Of a DNA stretch of 64,000 nucleotides, positions 1-7,637 are shown one piece after another. Source of the stretch: Streptomyces sp. NRRL F-5135 (GTDB taxonomy: Bacteria > Actinomycetota > Actinomycetes > Streptomycetales > Streptomycetaceae); assembly GCF_000719775.1 (NCBI RefSeq), contig NZ_JOHR01000024.1, positions 1-64,000 on the forward strand. The letters run 5' to 3'. The notes beneath the pieces were generated by a model. That model was given only the letters and a program-made list of their open reading frames with translations. It ran no database searches and was not told the DNA's origin. Position 1 is the first letter of the stretch; each line of letters begins with the position of its first letter. A program made the position numbers and the translations under genes.

Positions 1-120
1 GGCGATGTCGATGTAGTCCAACTCCGAGCCGTCGTGGTACTGGCCCCACGGTCCGGGCGTGGCCGCCTGAGCGCGGGCTTCGATGGCGTCGAGGTCGAGG
101 GGCTGGTCGGTGGACTGCAT
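1..120 (-). CDS. Phage-type hypothetical protein, N-terminal part (runs off the left edge)
   Basis: The gene reads leftward and its 3' end lies outside the window. The visible start of the protein contains the segment LDLDAIEARAQAATPGPWG, a stretch I associate with small actinophage and actinobacterial element proteins of unknown function. The ATG at 120 is chosen because AGGAG lies 6 nt upstream. The frame stays open upstream to an ATG at 255, but that start has only a weak GAAAGG. It is the last visible gene of the leftward phage train. Function is unknown. Confidence 0.5.
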   Translation of the reverse strand, partial: MQSTDQPLDLDAIEARAQAATPGPWGQYHDGSELDYIDIA

Positions 121-306
121 GGTCATCTCCTGGGTGTGGTGGGTTGGTTTGTGGGTGCGCGGGCCCGGTGGAACCGGATGAGCCACGGTCAGGCGGTGGG
201 GCGGCTCGGCGAACTGGCGGACGCCGGGGGTGGTGAAGGTGGTCGGGTAGCTCATGTCGGGCCTTTCGTTGTCGTGTTAGTTGGGTTGGGGTCGGGGTGG
301 ACGGGG

Positions 307-599
307 TCAGGTCGCGGGGGCGTTGTCGGGGTCGACTTCGGGATGCGTGAACCGGACCGGCTTGCCCAGCGACCACCCGCCTCGGCGTCCGCCTCGGAGG
401 CCCACAGCGGGTGCGGGGTCTTCATGTCGCAGCCCGGCTTGACCACGATGTGGCCGGCCCAGGTCAGCTCACAGTCGGCGTCGGCCATCTCCTGCATGAA
501 ACGGGTGCTGCCGCAGATGACAACGATCCTCGGGATGCGCAGCCGGTCCTTGGCATCGGCGAGCTGCTCTTCCGGGGTGAGCAGGTTCGGGTACGACAC
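307..599 (-). pseudogene. Deoxyribosyltransferase-like/SLOG-type gene with an internal deletion and frameshift
   Basis: The first frame begins at a GTG at 599, preceded by AAGGAG, and encodes the family's N-terminal core, including RIVVICGSTRFM and PGCDMKTPHPLW. After the residues EADAEA (about 375-385) that frame turns into Pro/Arg-rich nonsense. A neighbouring frame instead reads SLGKPVRFTHPEVDPDNAPAT and stops at 307-309. That is how this family normally ends, after a segment of the kind 'LHRAKI...ADEV...STRAEIAYA'. About 40 codons are therefore missing together with the frame. Intact relatives are phage-borne nucleotide-binding or 2-deoxyribosyltransferase-like proteins. The in-frame stretch upstream, back to an ATG at 668, lacks a good ribosome site. 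Confidence 0.6.
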
Positions 600-759
600 A
601 GGGGTCTCCTTCGGATTGTCCGGCCACCTCATCGACGGCCGGTTTTCAGGTGGTTTGCGGTAGTTCATTCTCCCACCCAACCGCCCACGATGGGGCGGTA
701 ATTGGGCACTCAAGGGCGAGGAAACGGCAGGTCAGGCAGTAGATTTCACGGCCCTACGC

Positions 760-963
760 TCACAGCGACCACAGGGTGGGCTGATGGTCCACGAGCGGCA
801 GTACGGTCTGCCCCGGAATCACGTCGACCGTGATGGTCGGAGCGGGGACTCGGGCCGGGTCCGGAGCAGCGAGGGCTCGGGCACAGACGGGACCGAGGCC
901 GCGGCGGCGCGAGACAGGGTCGAGCAGAAGCCGGCGACAGCCACCGCAGCGGACATCAGGCAT
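760..963 (-). CDS. DUF6011-type small zinc-binding protein
   Basis: This 67-residue protein has an N-terminal knuckle, RCGGCRRLLLDPVSRRRGLGPVC. Its CxxC, 'DPxSRxRGxGPxC' pattern is the hallmark of DUF6011 proteins, which are common in actinophages and have no known function. The four-cysteine arrangement suggests zinc binding. The ATG at 963 overlaps the end of the upstream gene (956), in keeping with translational coupling along this train. Confidence 0.6.
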   Translation of the reverse strand: MPDVRCGGCRRLLLDPVSRRRGLGPVCARALAAPDPARVPAPTITVDVIPGQTVLPLVDHQPTLWSL

Positions 964-1123
964 CCGAACCCCCGAGGGCATAGGCGCCGACCTGAGGGCG
1001 TGTGAGGCGATAGATGAACCCGGAGTCACACGGAGCCTGAAAGGCGCCACACAAGGCCACCAGGGGCCGCGAAATGGCGATTACAGGCGCAAGCGGCCTG
1101 CTGGCTTCAACCGGCCCCCGCAT
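956..1123 (-). CDS. Hypothetical 55-residue protein
   Basis: A small open frame sits exactly between two better supported genes. Its ATG at 1123 shares a base with the stop of the 65-residue zinc-ribbon gene (TGATG), and its stop overlaps the next start. The protein has a hydrophobic central stretch (APVIAISRPLVALCGAF) but no motif I recognise. Support comes from the overlap architecture rather than homology. Confidence 0.4.
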   Translation of the reverse strand: MRGPVEASRPLAPVIAISRPLVALCGAFQAPCDSGFIYRLTRPQVGAYALGGSDA

Positions 1124-1320
1124 CACGCCGCCTCCCCGGCCGCATCCACGGACTCCCCGCGACGACCATGGAGTTCGGAGTAGGCGGGCAGGTAGCGGCT
1201 CGTGAACCACCGGTGGCCGCACGCCTGGCACCGGTAGCGGTGCACTATCTGGTCGACCTCGCGCCGCTCGCTCGACGGCTCGACGCCACGACGGACACAG
1301 TTCGGGCAGGAGTCGGTCAT
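1123..1320 (-). CDS. Small zinc-ribbon protein
   Basis: This 65-residue protein carries two CxxC knuckles, SCPNC near the N-terminus and RCQACGHRWFTSRY in the middle. Together they form a classic four-cysteine zinc ribbon like those of transcription-factor or topoisomerase zinc fingers. It is probably a nucleic-acid-binding accessory protein of the element. It is part of the leftward train downstream of the broken HNH gene. Confidence 0.6.
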   Translation of the reverse strand: MTDSCPNCVRRGVEPSSERREVDQIVHRYRCQACGHRWFTSRYLPAYSELHGRRGESVDAAGEAA

Positions 1321-1377
1321 GGGTTCTCCGTTCTCGTGGTCGATCGGGCGACGGCGCCGTGGGCAAGCGGTCTCGCG

Positions 1378-1957
1378 TCATGCCGCGGCTTTCTGCTGCC
1401 GGTTGCACTGCTTGCAATACCTGCGGCCGTCATAGACGTGCGTGTTCTCGGCGTCGTAGGCGTGCCCCTGCGGACAGTGGGTTTTGAGTCCGTTGATCGC
1501 CCAGCTTTTGCCGCGTCGGGTGTTCTCGGCACCGGACACTGGTTCAAGGTGATCTACGTTGAGACACCGACGATGGAGACATTCGTAGCCGCCCATGCAG
1601 GAGGAGTCTCGGTTGTGGCAGGTGTGGTCTAGGAGTAGCCCTGGCCCGATGGGCCCGACGGTCAATTCGTAGATGGCACGGTGCGCAAGCTTCCGCTTCC
1701 CGTCGACGCTGAGGACGCCGTAGCCGCGGTTGTTGAGGGTGCCCCGTGTAGAGCAGGCACCCGCCCGGCCCGGCCTCGGTCCTGTCCTGAAGCCTCTCCA
1801 GGGGCATGCCGTGAACGAGTATGTGCATGAAGGCCCCCTCACGCCTCAGCTTCCGGCGGTATCGCCCGTAGCACCTTTGGCAGCGGTCCCTCGCGTAGCG
1901 CTTCGCAGAAGAGCACTCAACGCATCGCAGTGCTTCGTTGGCCGACATGCCGCTCAC
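1378..1957 (-). pseudogene. HNH endonuclease interrupted by a +1 frameshift
   Basis: Translation from a GTG at 1957 overlaps the dnaB stop (GTGA). It gives a cysteine-rich N-terminus (CVECSSAKRYARDRCQRCYGRYRR) up to GGCLLYTG. The continuation (TLNNRGYGVLSVDGKRKLAHR, then LDHTCHN, CLNVDHLEPVS and THCPQGHAYDAENT) lies in the next frame and stops at 1378. Removing one G from the GGGG run near 1742-1745 joins the frames into an ordinary phage HNH protein of about 190 residues. The HNH core, with LDHTC and DHLEP histidines, is intact. This could be a real mutation, a sequencing error at a homopolymer, or less likely programmed slippage. Such nucleases commonly sit next to phage replication genes. 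Confidence 0.75.
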
Positions 1958-3303
1958 CCACTCGCCATGTCAACGAAGCGAGAAAAGTGGCCCTGGAAGG
2001 CGACGGTGATGATCGCGTTGGGCCCGTTGCGGTTCTTCTCGACGATCAGGTCGGCTTCGCCAGCCCGCGGAGATTCCTTGTCGTAGGCGTCCTCCCGGTG
2101 GAGGAGGATCACCACGTCGGCGTCCTGCTCGATCGCCCCGGACTCCCGAAGGTCAGACATCGCGGGCTTCTTGTCGGCGCGCTGCTCGGGCCCGCGGTTG
2201 AGCTGCGACAGCACGATCACAGGGATGCCGAGTTCCTTCGCGAGGACTTTGAACGCCCGCGACATGGAGGCGACTTCCTGCTGTCGGTTGTCGGACTTGC
2301 GGCCGGCCGCGGATTCCATGAGCTGGAGGTAGTCGACGATAACGAGGTCCAGGCCGTCGCCCTGCTGCATTTTCCGGCAGCGGGCTTTGATCGATGCGGG
2401 TGTCTGGCCGGGCCGGGCGTTGATGTGGAGGGGCGCTGTGGCGAGACGTTCGGTGACGCAAGCGATGCGAGTCCAGTCGTCGTCGGTCACTTGCCGGTGG
2501 ACGATGTGGTGGAGCCCGACGCGGGCCTCGGCGGAGATGATCCGCTTGGTGAGTTCCTTCTTACCCATCTCCAGCGAGAAGATCGCCACGTGCTTGCCCT
2601 CGCGGATGGCCGCGTGCCGGGCGATGTCGACGGCGAATGTCGACTTGCCCATGGCGGGCCGGGCGGCGATGACGATCAGCTGGCCGGGGTGGAGTCCGTC
2701 GGTGAGGGCGTCGAAGTCGATGAAGCCGGTCGGCACACCGGCCATGCCGTCTCTGCCGCGCTCCAGTTCGTCGAAGATGTCGTCGAGCCCGTCGCCGAGC
2801 GCGCCGACTTCCTCGTCGACGTCTTCCGTCCGGATGGCGTCGGACAGCAGGGCGTGGGCGGCGTTCTCGATTTCGTCGATGTCGCCTTCGGCGGCGTAGC
2901 CCATCTGCATGATTCGCGAGCCGGCTTCGACGAGGCTCCGCAGACGGGCTTGCTCCAGGACGATGTCGGCGTAGTAGGTGGCGCTTGCCGAGGCGGGGGC
3001 GCCGTGGAAGAGCTGGTGTGTGGTTGCGGGCCCTCCGGCGCGGCCGATGTCTCCGCGGCGCACCAGTTCGGCGTTGACGCTGACCGGGTTGCACGGATCG
3101 CCCTTCTCGAACAGGGCGAGGATCGTTTCGAAGATCAGGCCGTGTGCGGGCCGGTAGAAGTGTTCGGCAGTGAGGATGTCCTGGATGTCGCCGATGACGT
3201 CGCGGGCCGCGAGCAAGCAGCCGAGGACGCATTGCTCTGCGTCGAGGTCGTGCGGCGGCGTCCGGCTGAACGTCTCCTGCGCTTCGTCGAATGTGGCGCT
3301 CAC
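1954..3303 (-). CDS. dnaB: Replicative DNA helicase, DnaB family
   Basis: This is a hexameric helicase that unwinds DNA at the element's replication fork. The protein is 449 residues, close to the bacterial DnaB length. The N-terminal primase-interacting helical domain begins at HDLDAEQCVLGCLLAARD. The RecA-like C-terminal domain has Walker A AARPAMGKSTF, the DnaB motif VIVDYLQLM and the C-terminal block LRESGAIEQDADVVILL. The GTG at 3303 overlaps the stop of the loader gene (GTGA), so initiator, loader and helicase are translated as a unit. A helicase and loader of its own suggests the element replicates autonomously after excision, like a lambda-type phage. It differs from the host DnaB mainly in genomic context. 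Confidence 0.92.
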   Translation of the reverse strand: MSATFDEAQETFSRTPPHDLDAEQCVLGCLLAARDVIGDIQDILTAEHFYRPAHGLIFETILALFEKGDPCNPVSVNAELVRRGDIGRAGGPATTHQLFHGAPASASATYYADIVLEQARLRSLVEAGSRIMQMGYAAEGDIDEIENAAHALLSDAIRTEDVDEEVGALGDGLDDIFDELERGRDGMAGVPTGFIDFDALTDGLHPGQLIVIAARPAMGKSTFAVDIARHAAIREGKHVAIFSLEMGKKELTKRIISAEARVGLHHIVHRQVTDDDWTRIACVTERLATAPLHINARPGQTPASIKARCRKMQQGDGLDLVIVDYLQLMESAAGRKSDNRQQEVASMSRAFKVLAKELGIPVIVLSQLNRGPEQRADKKPAMSDLRESGAIEQDADVVILLHREDAYDKESPRAGEADLIVEKNRNGPNAIITVAFQGHFSRFVDMASG

Positions 3304-4088
3304 TGGTTGCCTCCCTTGCGGCGGTCCGCGCCGGTCATGGGGATGAGGTCGCTCATCTGCCGGAGGCGGGATGCGATGCGGTCGCCGACCACGTTGGCGA
3401 GTTCCTTGGCCGCCGCGTTGGTGGTGAAGATGCTGGGGCGGCAGTCTTCGTACCGGCGGTTGACGAGCCGGTAGGTGATCTCTTCGGTCCACTCGGTGTT
3501 CTTCGCGGCACCGAGGTCGTCAACGAAGAGCAGGTCGACGGTGGCGAAGGCTTCGAGTTCCGCTTCGGGGCTGCCGGAGCCGCCGGGACGGAGGCGGGCG
3601 AAAAGGTCCGCTTCTGTGGTGGCGAGAAACCTGATGCTCGCGCCGGTGTCGGCGACGGCCCGGAGTGCGGACCAGGCGCTGTAGGTCTTGCCGGTGCCGA
3701 CGGGTCCGCACAGCAGCAGTGAGCGGGCGGCGTGCGGGTCAGCGGCGACCTGTGTGGCCCAGGCGGTGGCGCGCTCGCCGGGTGTGGCGTGGGTGAAGCG
3801 GCGGGGCACCATGCGTTCGTACCGGTCGCCGGCTTCCTTGCGGCGGTCTGCGACCTGCTGGTGGAAGTTGTCGCGGATGAGGTTGAACTCTTCGGCGGTG
3901 AGGTCGGCGGCGGGGAGGTCGCCGGTGAAGTGGCGGGTGAACCTGTCGGCGATACGGAGTTCGTCTGCCTTGGTGCCGTCGGCGATGTGCTGTGCGTCGG
4001 CGAGGCCGGGCAGGGAGTACTGGCCGGCGGGGATGCCGTAGGCGGCGTAGTCGATGTAGATCTTGCTCTGGTCGTTCAATTTCCCCAT
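3300..4088 (-). CDS. DnaC-like helicase loader ATPase
   Basis: This 262-residue AAA+ ATPase probably loads the neighbouring DnaB helicase onto origin DNA. The Walker A is LLLCGPVGTGKT (about residue 125), the Walker B is LLFVDDLGAA, and sensor residues lie in SIFTTNAAAKEL, followed by GDRIASRL with a putative arginine finger. The N-terminal third (from MGKLNDQSK) is helical and lineage-specific, presumably the part that contacts initiator or helicase. The start overlaps the initiator gene by 13 nt, and its stop overlaps the dnaB GTG. The relationship is to phage DnaC/IstB-type loaders rather than to DnaA. Confidence 0.85.
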   Translation of the reverse strand: MGKLNDQSKIYIDYAAYGIPAGQYSLPGLADAQHIADGTKADELRIADRFTRHFTGDLPAADLTAEEFNLIRDNFHQQVADRRKEAGDRYERMVPRRFTHATPGERATAWATQVAADPHAARSLLLCGPVGTGKTYSAWSALRAVADTGASIRFLATTEADLFARLRPGGSGSPEAELEAFATVDLLFVDDLGAAKNTEWTEEITYRLVNRRYEDCRPSIFTTNAAAKELANVVGDRIASRLRQMSDLIPMTGADRRKGGNQ

Positions 4089-5065
4089 CCTTCGAGGTAG
4101 ATCGATTGGTCTTCGTGGTCCCGATGCGGCGTGTGGCGGCCTCCGACGGCGCGAAGGTTGGGGCGTCCGACGGGGTCGGGTTCGTCGTCGTAGCAGCCCT
4201 TGTTGAGCCAGGTGGCCGGGTACTTCGTGTACTTGGGCTCTTCGCCGGCCCGCTCGCGCGCGTAGCCGGTGGCGGCGTCGACGATGTGCTGCGGGTCTGC
4301 GCCGCGGTTGAGGGCGGCGAGGAACGCCTTCTTGGCTTCCTCTCGGGCTTTCTTCTTCGGGTAGACGAGCCAGAAGGCTCCGAAGGCTTCGAGGCGGGGG
4401 TCCGGCTGCTGTTGCTGCTCGTCCTTGACCGACTCGGTGTCCGGTTTCGAGGGCTCACTTGCGCGGGCGGGAGCGGCGTCAGTCTGAGCCGGGGGCGAGG
4501 AAGAGTCTTTATGTAGTTGGTTGACTGACGGTTGTTGGTGGTTAGGGCGGCGTTGAGTGCGTGACGGCCAGGCGTTAAGTGCGTGACGGCTAGGCGTAAA
4601 GTCCGTGACATCGCCTGTCACAGACTCTGCGTCCGTGACAGTCACGCACTTTGAGTCTGTGACCGTCACGGACTCTGCGCCCGTGACACCCTTCGCTCGG
4701 GACCGGCGCTTCCGCTCCGCAGCCGCCGCCCGAAACTCGCTCTCCTCACGCTCCAGCTCCGCCCAATCCGACTCCGGCCGCACCAGATGCATCGCCAGAT
4801 GCCACCGCGTCCGGCCATCAACCGTGCCGTCCCGCCAAATCAGCCCCGCCTTCTCCAGCCGACGCAGAGCACGCTGCACCGTGGTCCGGTCGTATCCGGT
4901 CCGGTACTGGATACGGAGCACCGAGGGGTGCGCGTTCGAGCCGTCGGCGCGAGCATGCTCCCCGAGCACCTGAAGGACGTGGCGCCCGGTGGTATCGGGC
5001 TTGCCCTTCTCGGTGCGAGGCATGGGTGCGTCGTCCATAGCCCAGTTCGTGGCCTCGGTACTCAC
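4076..5065 (-). CDS. Phage O-like replication initiator with N-terminal winged helix
   Basis: This 329-residue protein has an N-terminal winged-helix domain (VLGEHARADGSNAHPSV, TTVQRALRRLEKAGLI, about residues 30-90) typical of helix-turn-helix_36 replication proteins. The C-terminal domain contains FGAFWLVYPKKKAREEAKKAF and PATWLNKGCYDDEP, which resembles the C-termini of phage DnaD/O-type proteins. Between them lies a low-complexity linker rich in VTVTD repeats, encoded by the iteron-like repeats at 4553-4688. By analogy with phage lambda O, the winged helix would bind repeats within its own gene and the C-terminus would recruit the helicase-loader complex encoded immediately downstream. 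The linker's VTVTD repetition is explained by the DNA repeats, not by a known protein motif. Confidence 0.75.
   Translation of the reverse strand: MSTEATNWAMDDAPMPRTEKGKPDTTGRHVLQVLGEHARADGSNAHPSVLRIQYRTGYDRTTVQRALRRLEKAGLIWRDGTVDGRTRWHLAMHLVRPESDWAELEREESEFRAAAAERKRRSRAKGVTGAESVTVTDSKCVTVTDAESVTGDVTDFTPSRHALNAWPSRTQRRPNHQQPSVNQLHKDSSSPPAQTDAAPARASEPSKPDTESVKDEQQQQPDPRLEAFGAFWLVYPKKKAREEAKKAFLAALNRGADPQHIVDAATGYARERAGEEPKYTKYPATWLNKGCYDDEPDPVGRPNLRAVGGRHTPHRDHEDQSIYLEGWGN
4553..4688 (+). repeat. Iteron-like repeat array inside the initiator gene (candidate replication origin)
   Basis: Three 22-bp direct repeats begin at 4553, 4575 and 4597 and share the core AGTGCGTGACGGC, degenerate in the third copy (AGTCCGTGACATC). 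Three 24-bp units follow at 4617-4640, 4641-4664 and 4665-4688. Each starts with GTCAC and ends with GTGAC, so each is itself an imperfect inverted repeat built on the same GTGAC core. The left flank (about 4500-4552) is clearly A+T-richer than its surroundings. Repeats of two helical turns inside an initiator gene, beside a weaker duplex, match lambda-type origins. Origin function is inferred. Confidence 0.7.
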
Positions 5066-5166
5066 GCGATCTTCTTCCTGGCGAAACGGACAGGTCGGCT
5101 GGCGGCGGCATAGGGCCCTGCGGCCGGGTCAGGTGGGTGCGGCGCGCGGCCGACGGACGCGGCAGA

Positions 5167-6867
5167 TCACGCGGCGACTGTCAGCGCGGGGGCCGTGTAC
5201 CGATCCAATTCGTCGCCGGTGATGGCTTCGACCAGGGCGCAGAGGATGACCTCGGCGGCGTTCGGCGTGACGGCGTTGCCGTATTGCCTCACGCGCTCGC
5301 GCTTGGAGCCGAGGACGATGTACTGGTCGGCGAAGGACATCGCACGGCCGATCTCGTGCGGTTCGAGCATCCTGAAGAGCACGTCGTTGATGTCGACGTC
5401 GCCGGACACGAGTGCGTACCGGTCACGGGTGGAGAGAGTGCCCACGGGCTCGGAGATCGGCTTGGCGGCGCCGTTGCCGTAGTAGGGGACGAGCAGGTTC
5501 TGCCAGTCGATGCTCTCCGGAGTGACGAGTCCGTGATGGTTGCCGTTCGCGGACACGGTGCCGAGCGCCTCGTGGATAGCGCGACCACGAAGCTGGTCTC
5601 CGCCGCCGCGCATGGTGACCATGAACGGCAGCCAGGCGAGGCCGGTCTCGTTGCGCGCGGTCTGGGTGCGGAGCGGGTTGTTCGCGGAGGCGGGGTCCTT
5701 GCCGTCGCGTCCCTCGACGGGGATCAGCAGAGGCGGGATGGCGAGGCCGTCGTTCTCCCGGGTGGTGCGGCACGGCATCGCTTCGGAGACCGGGGTGGGT
5801 GCCTCCCGCCAGGTGCCGCCGGCCGGGACCATGAACGGCTCGTAGGCCATGGCCTTGGTCGACGTGGTGGTCTGCGTGGTGAGCGGCGCATCGACGGGCC
5901 AGGTGCGGACGCCGGGACGCCGCTCGAAGGTGTTGCCTGCGGCTTCGAGGGTGATGGGCCGGGCGAACTTATCGAGGCCGGCCTGGATACGGGCGAGGGT
6001 CTTGTCGGCGAGGGGCTTGGCCCGGTCGCCGATGCGCTGGCCGGGCAGGGTCCAGTCGATCGCGACTGCGGCGGGCAGCACTTCGGGCTCGACGATCTGG
6101 TTCCGGCACTTCGTCTGCGGGCACCGGTAGACGTACTGCTGCCGGTAGCGGCCCATGTCCGCGCCCTGCTTCTTGAAGACCTGCATGGCCTGGACGTACT
6201 CACCGCACCCGGTGCACCACGCCTGCGGGCGCAGCCACTTGTCCCAGTTCGGCATGCGGCCGATCGAGTTGTGGATGTACCCCATGTAGAACCTGTCTCG
6301 GGACTGCGGCGCCTTCTGCACGGAGCGCGGGTCCGCATGCATCGAGTTCAGGGCGATGATCCGGGTCGAGTAGTCGAGCTTGTGGAACTCGTTGCGCCAC
6401 CGGTCGAACTGGTCCCATGCCCGCACGTCGATGACGTTCTCGACGACGCCGGCCTTGACCAATCCGCCTCGGGCCATGACCCCGCGCAGGTACGTGGGGA
6501 CCTCTTCCATGAGCGCGCGGGACCGTTCGACCTCCTCGGAGGGGCCGAAGCCGTCAAAGAGGTCGCCCTGCAGAGAGGCGGCGAAGTCCCGCTTCTTGCC
6601 CCGGGCGTTGGACCACTGCGGGCATTCCGGCGATGCCCAGAAAATGTCGGTCACGGGCCACCGGTCGACGGGGGCCTCGCGGATGTCGCCGCGGTAGTGG
6701 TCGACATCGGGGAAGTTCGCGGCGTGCGACTCGATCGCCCGCTCCCAGTGGTTCGCGGCCCGCTCCACCCGGACGCCCGGGATCGCGTGCGCGCCCTGAC
6801 TGGAGCCCCCAGCGCCACAGAACCAGTCCATGACGGTCAGTGCGTCGTTGTCGTTTCGGTAACTCAT
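5167..6867 (-). CDS. DNA (cytosine-5) methyltransferase, phage type
   Basis: The enzyme transfers a methyl group from S-adenosylmethionine to cytosine C5. Ordered motifs are present in the 566-residue protein: motif I MDWFCGAGGSS at the N-terminus, motif IV WASPECPQWS with the catalytic cysteine, motif VI GVVENVIDV, motif VIII QSRDRFYM, and motif X RQYGNAVTPNAAEVI. An inserted four-cysteine zinc ribbon (CTGCGEY ... CPQTKC) lies between VIII and the target-recognition region. The ATG at 6867 has GAAGGG upstream. No cognate restriction enzyme is adjacent, so it looks like an orphan modification enzyme, commonly used by phages to escape host restriction. Recognition sequence cannot be read from the gene. 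Confidence 0.9.
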   Translation of the reverse strand: MSYRNDNDALTVMDWFCGAGGSSQGAHAIPGVRVERAANHWERAIESHAANFPDVDHYRGDIREAPVDRWPVTDIFWASPECPQWSNARGKKRDFAASLQGDLFDGFGPSEEVERSRALMEEVPTYLRGVMARGGLVKAGVVENVIDVRAWDQFDRWRNEFHKLDYSTRIIALNSMHADPRSVQKAPQSRDRFYMGYIHNSIGRMPNWDKWLRPQAWCTGCGEYVQAMQVFKKQGADMGRYRQQYVYRCPQTKCRNQIVEPEVLPAAVAIDWTLPGQRIGDRAKPLADKTLARIQAGLDKFARPITLEAAGNTFERRPGVRTWPVDAPLTTQTTTSTKAMAYEPFMVPAGGTWREAPTPVSEAMPCRTTRENDGLAIPPLLIPVEGRDGKDPASANNPLRTQTARNETGLAWLPFMVTMRGGGDQLRGRAIHEALGTVSANGNHHGLVTPESIDWQNLLVPYYGNGAAKPISEPVGTLSTRDRYALVSGDVDINDVLFRMLEPHEIGRAMSFADQYIVLGSKRERVRQYGNAVTPNAAEVILCALVEAITGDELDRYTAPALTVAA

Positions 6868-7052
6868 CGGAGCCCTTCCGTGTGGCTTATCTGGCGGATT
6901 CGGGCGCACGGAACCAGGCCCTTTTGGGCCGGATGTTTCGCGATGCGGCGTCGGCCAGGTGCGGCGTTCCTGGGGTCCACTCTGCCATACACCTTTAAAG
7001 ATTGGCCAGGTTTGTAAGGATGGCGAGAATGGTGATGGCTTACACTCTGGCC

Positions 7053-7436
7053 ATGGCTACTGGGAAGGGCATCGAGATCGCCGAGGACGGCGTCGCCACG
7101 GTCGGCATGACTGAAGCGCGCGCACTGCTGACAAGCCTCATTCGCGAGGTGCGCTACGGTGGTGAGGTCGGTGCGTTCACCGAGCGTGGTTCCCGGCAGG
7201 CCTATGTTGTGACACCCGAGTTCTACGAGACCGCTAGGCATGACGCGACCGTGCTCCGGGAACTCCGCAAGTACCTTGCAGAGCTCAGGAACAGCGACAA
7301 GCCTTCCGACAAGTCGCAGACGCGTGTCATTGGCGAGGCACTGGACGTTGCCGAGCGGCGAGCCGACGACTCGGGCCGACCGAAGAAGCGCAAGATTGTC
7401 AAGCGTGGCCCTAAGCCGGCCGCCGAGTCGGACTGA
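7053..7436 (+). CDS. Phd/YefM-like antitoxin-type protein without an adjacent toxin
   Basis: This 127-residue protein has the Phd fold signature near its N-terminus (VGMTEARALLTSLIREVRYGG, then ERGSRQAYVVTPEFYE). That segment dimerises and binds operator DNA in prevent-host-death antitoxins. The C-terminus is basic (KKRKIVKRGPK). The ATG at 7053 lies 7 nt after TACACT (7041-7046), a credible -10 element, so the mRNA is probably leaderless; upstream in-frame ATGs (7020, 7032) lack ribosome sites. It is the only rightward gene among the leftward train, transcribed divergently from the methyltransferase, and no toxin follows. It may be an orphan regulator or immunity gene expressed from the prophage. 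Confidence 0.6.
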   Translation: MATGKGIEIAEDGVATVGMTEARALLTSLIREVRYGGEVGAFTERGSRQAYVVTPEFYETARHDATVLRELRKYLAELRNSDKPSDKSQTRVIGEALDVAERRADDSGRPKKRKIVKRGPKPAAESD

Positions 7437-7637
7437 CACGTCCCCTCCCTTCCTGTCCCGCATCACCGTGGGGCTTCGTCGTGTACGGGTGGTTGATTCC
7501 GGCAGGCTCTTCGGCCCCACTATCCAAGGTCAATCCGGGCAGTGAGCTGCGGTTTTGTGTACGTCGGCTGCGTGCGCAAACGTGATGTCTCGTCTCGCTG
7601 GTCGGAGTGGGCGCACGGTGCCAGCCCGCGCTTCGAC

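Noticed and set aside
1930..3474. Long plus-strand open frame opposite dnaB
   Set aside because: Low-complexity Val/Gly/Asp-rich translation with no conserved motif; the minus strand encodes a textbook DnaB.
4553..4688. CRISPR-like array
   Set aside because: Units are in direct contact, lack unique spacers, and lie inside a coding sequence with no cas genes nearby; iteron-type origin repeats fit better.
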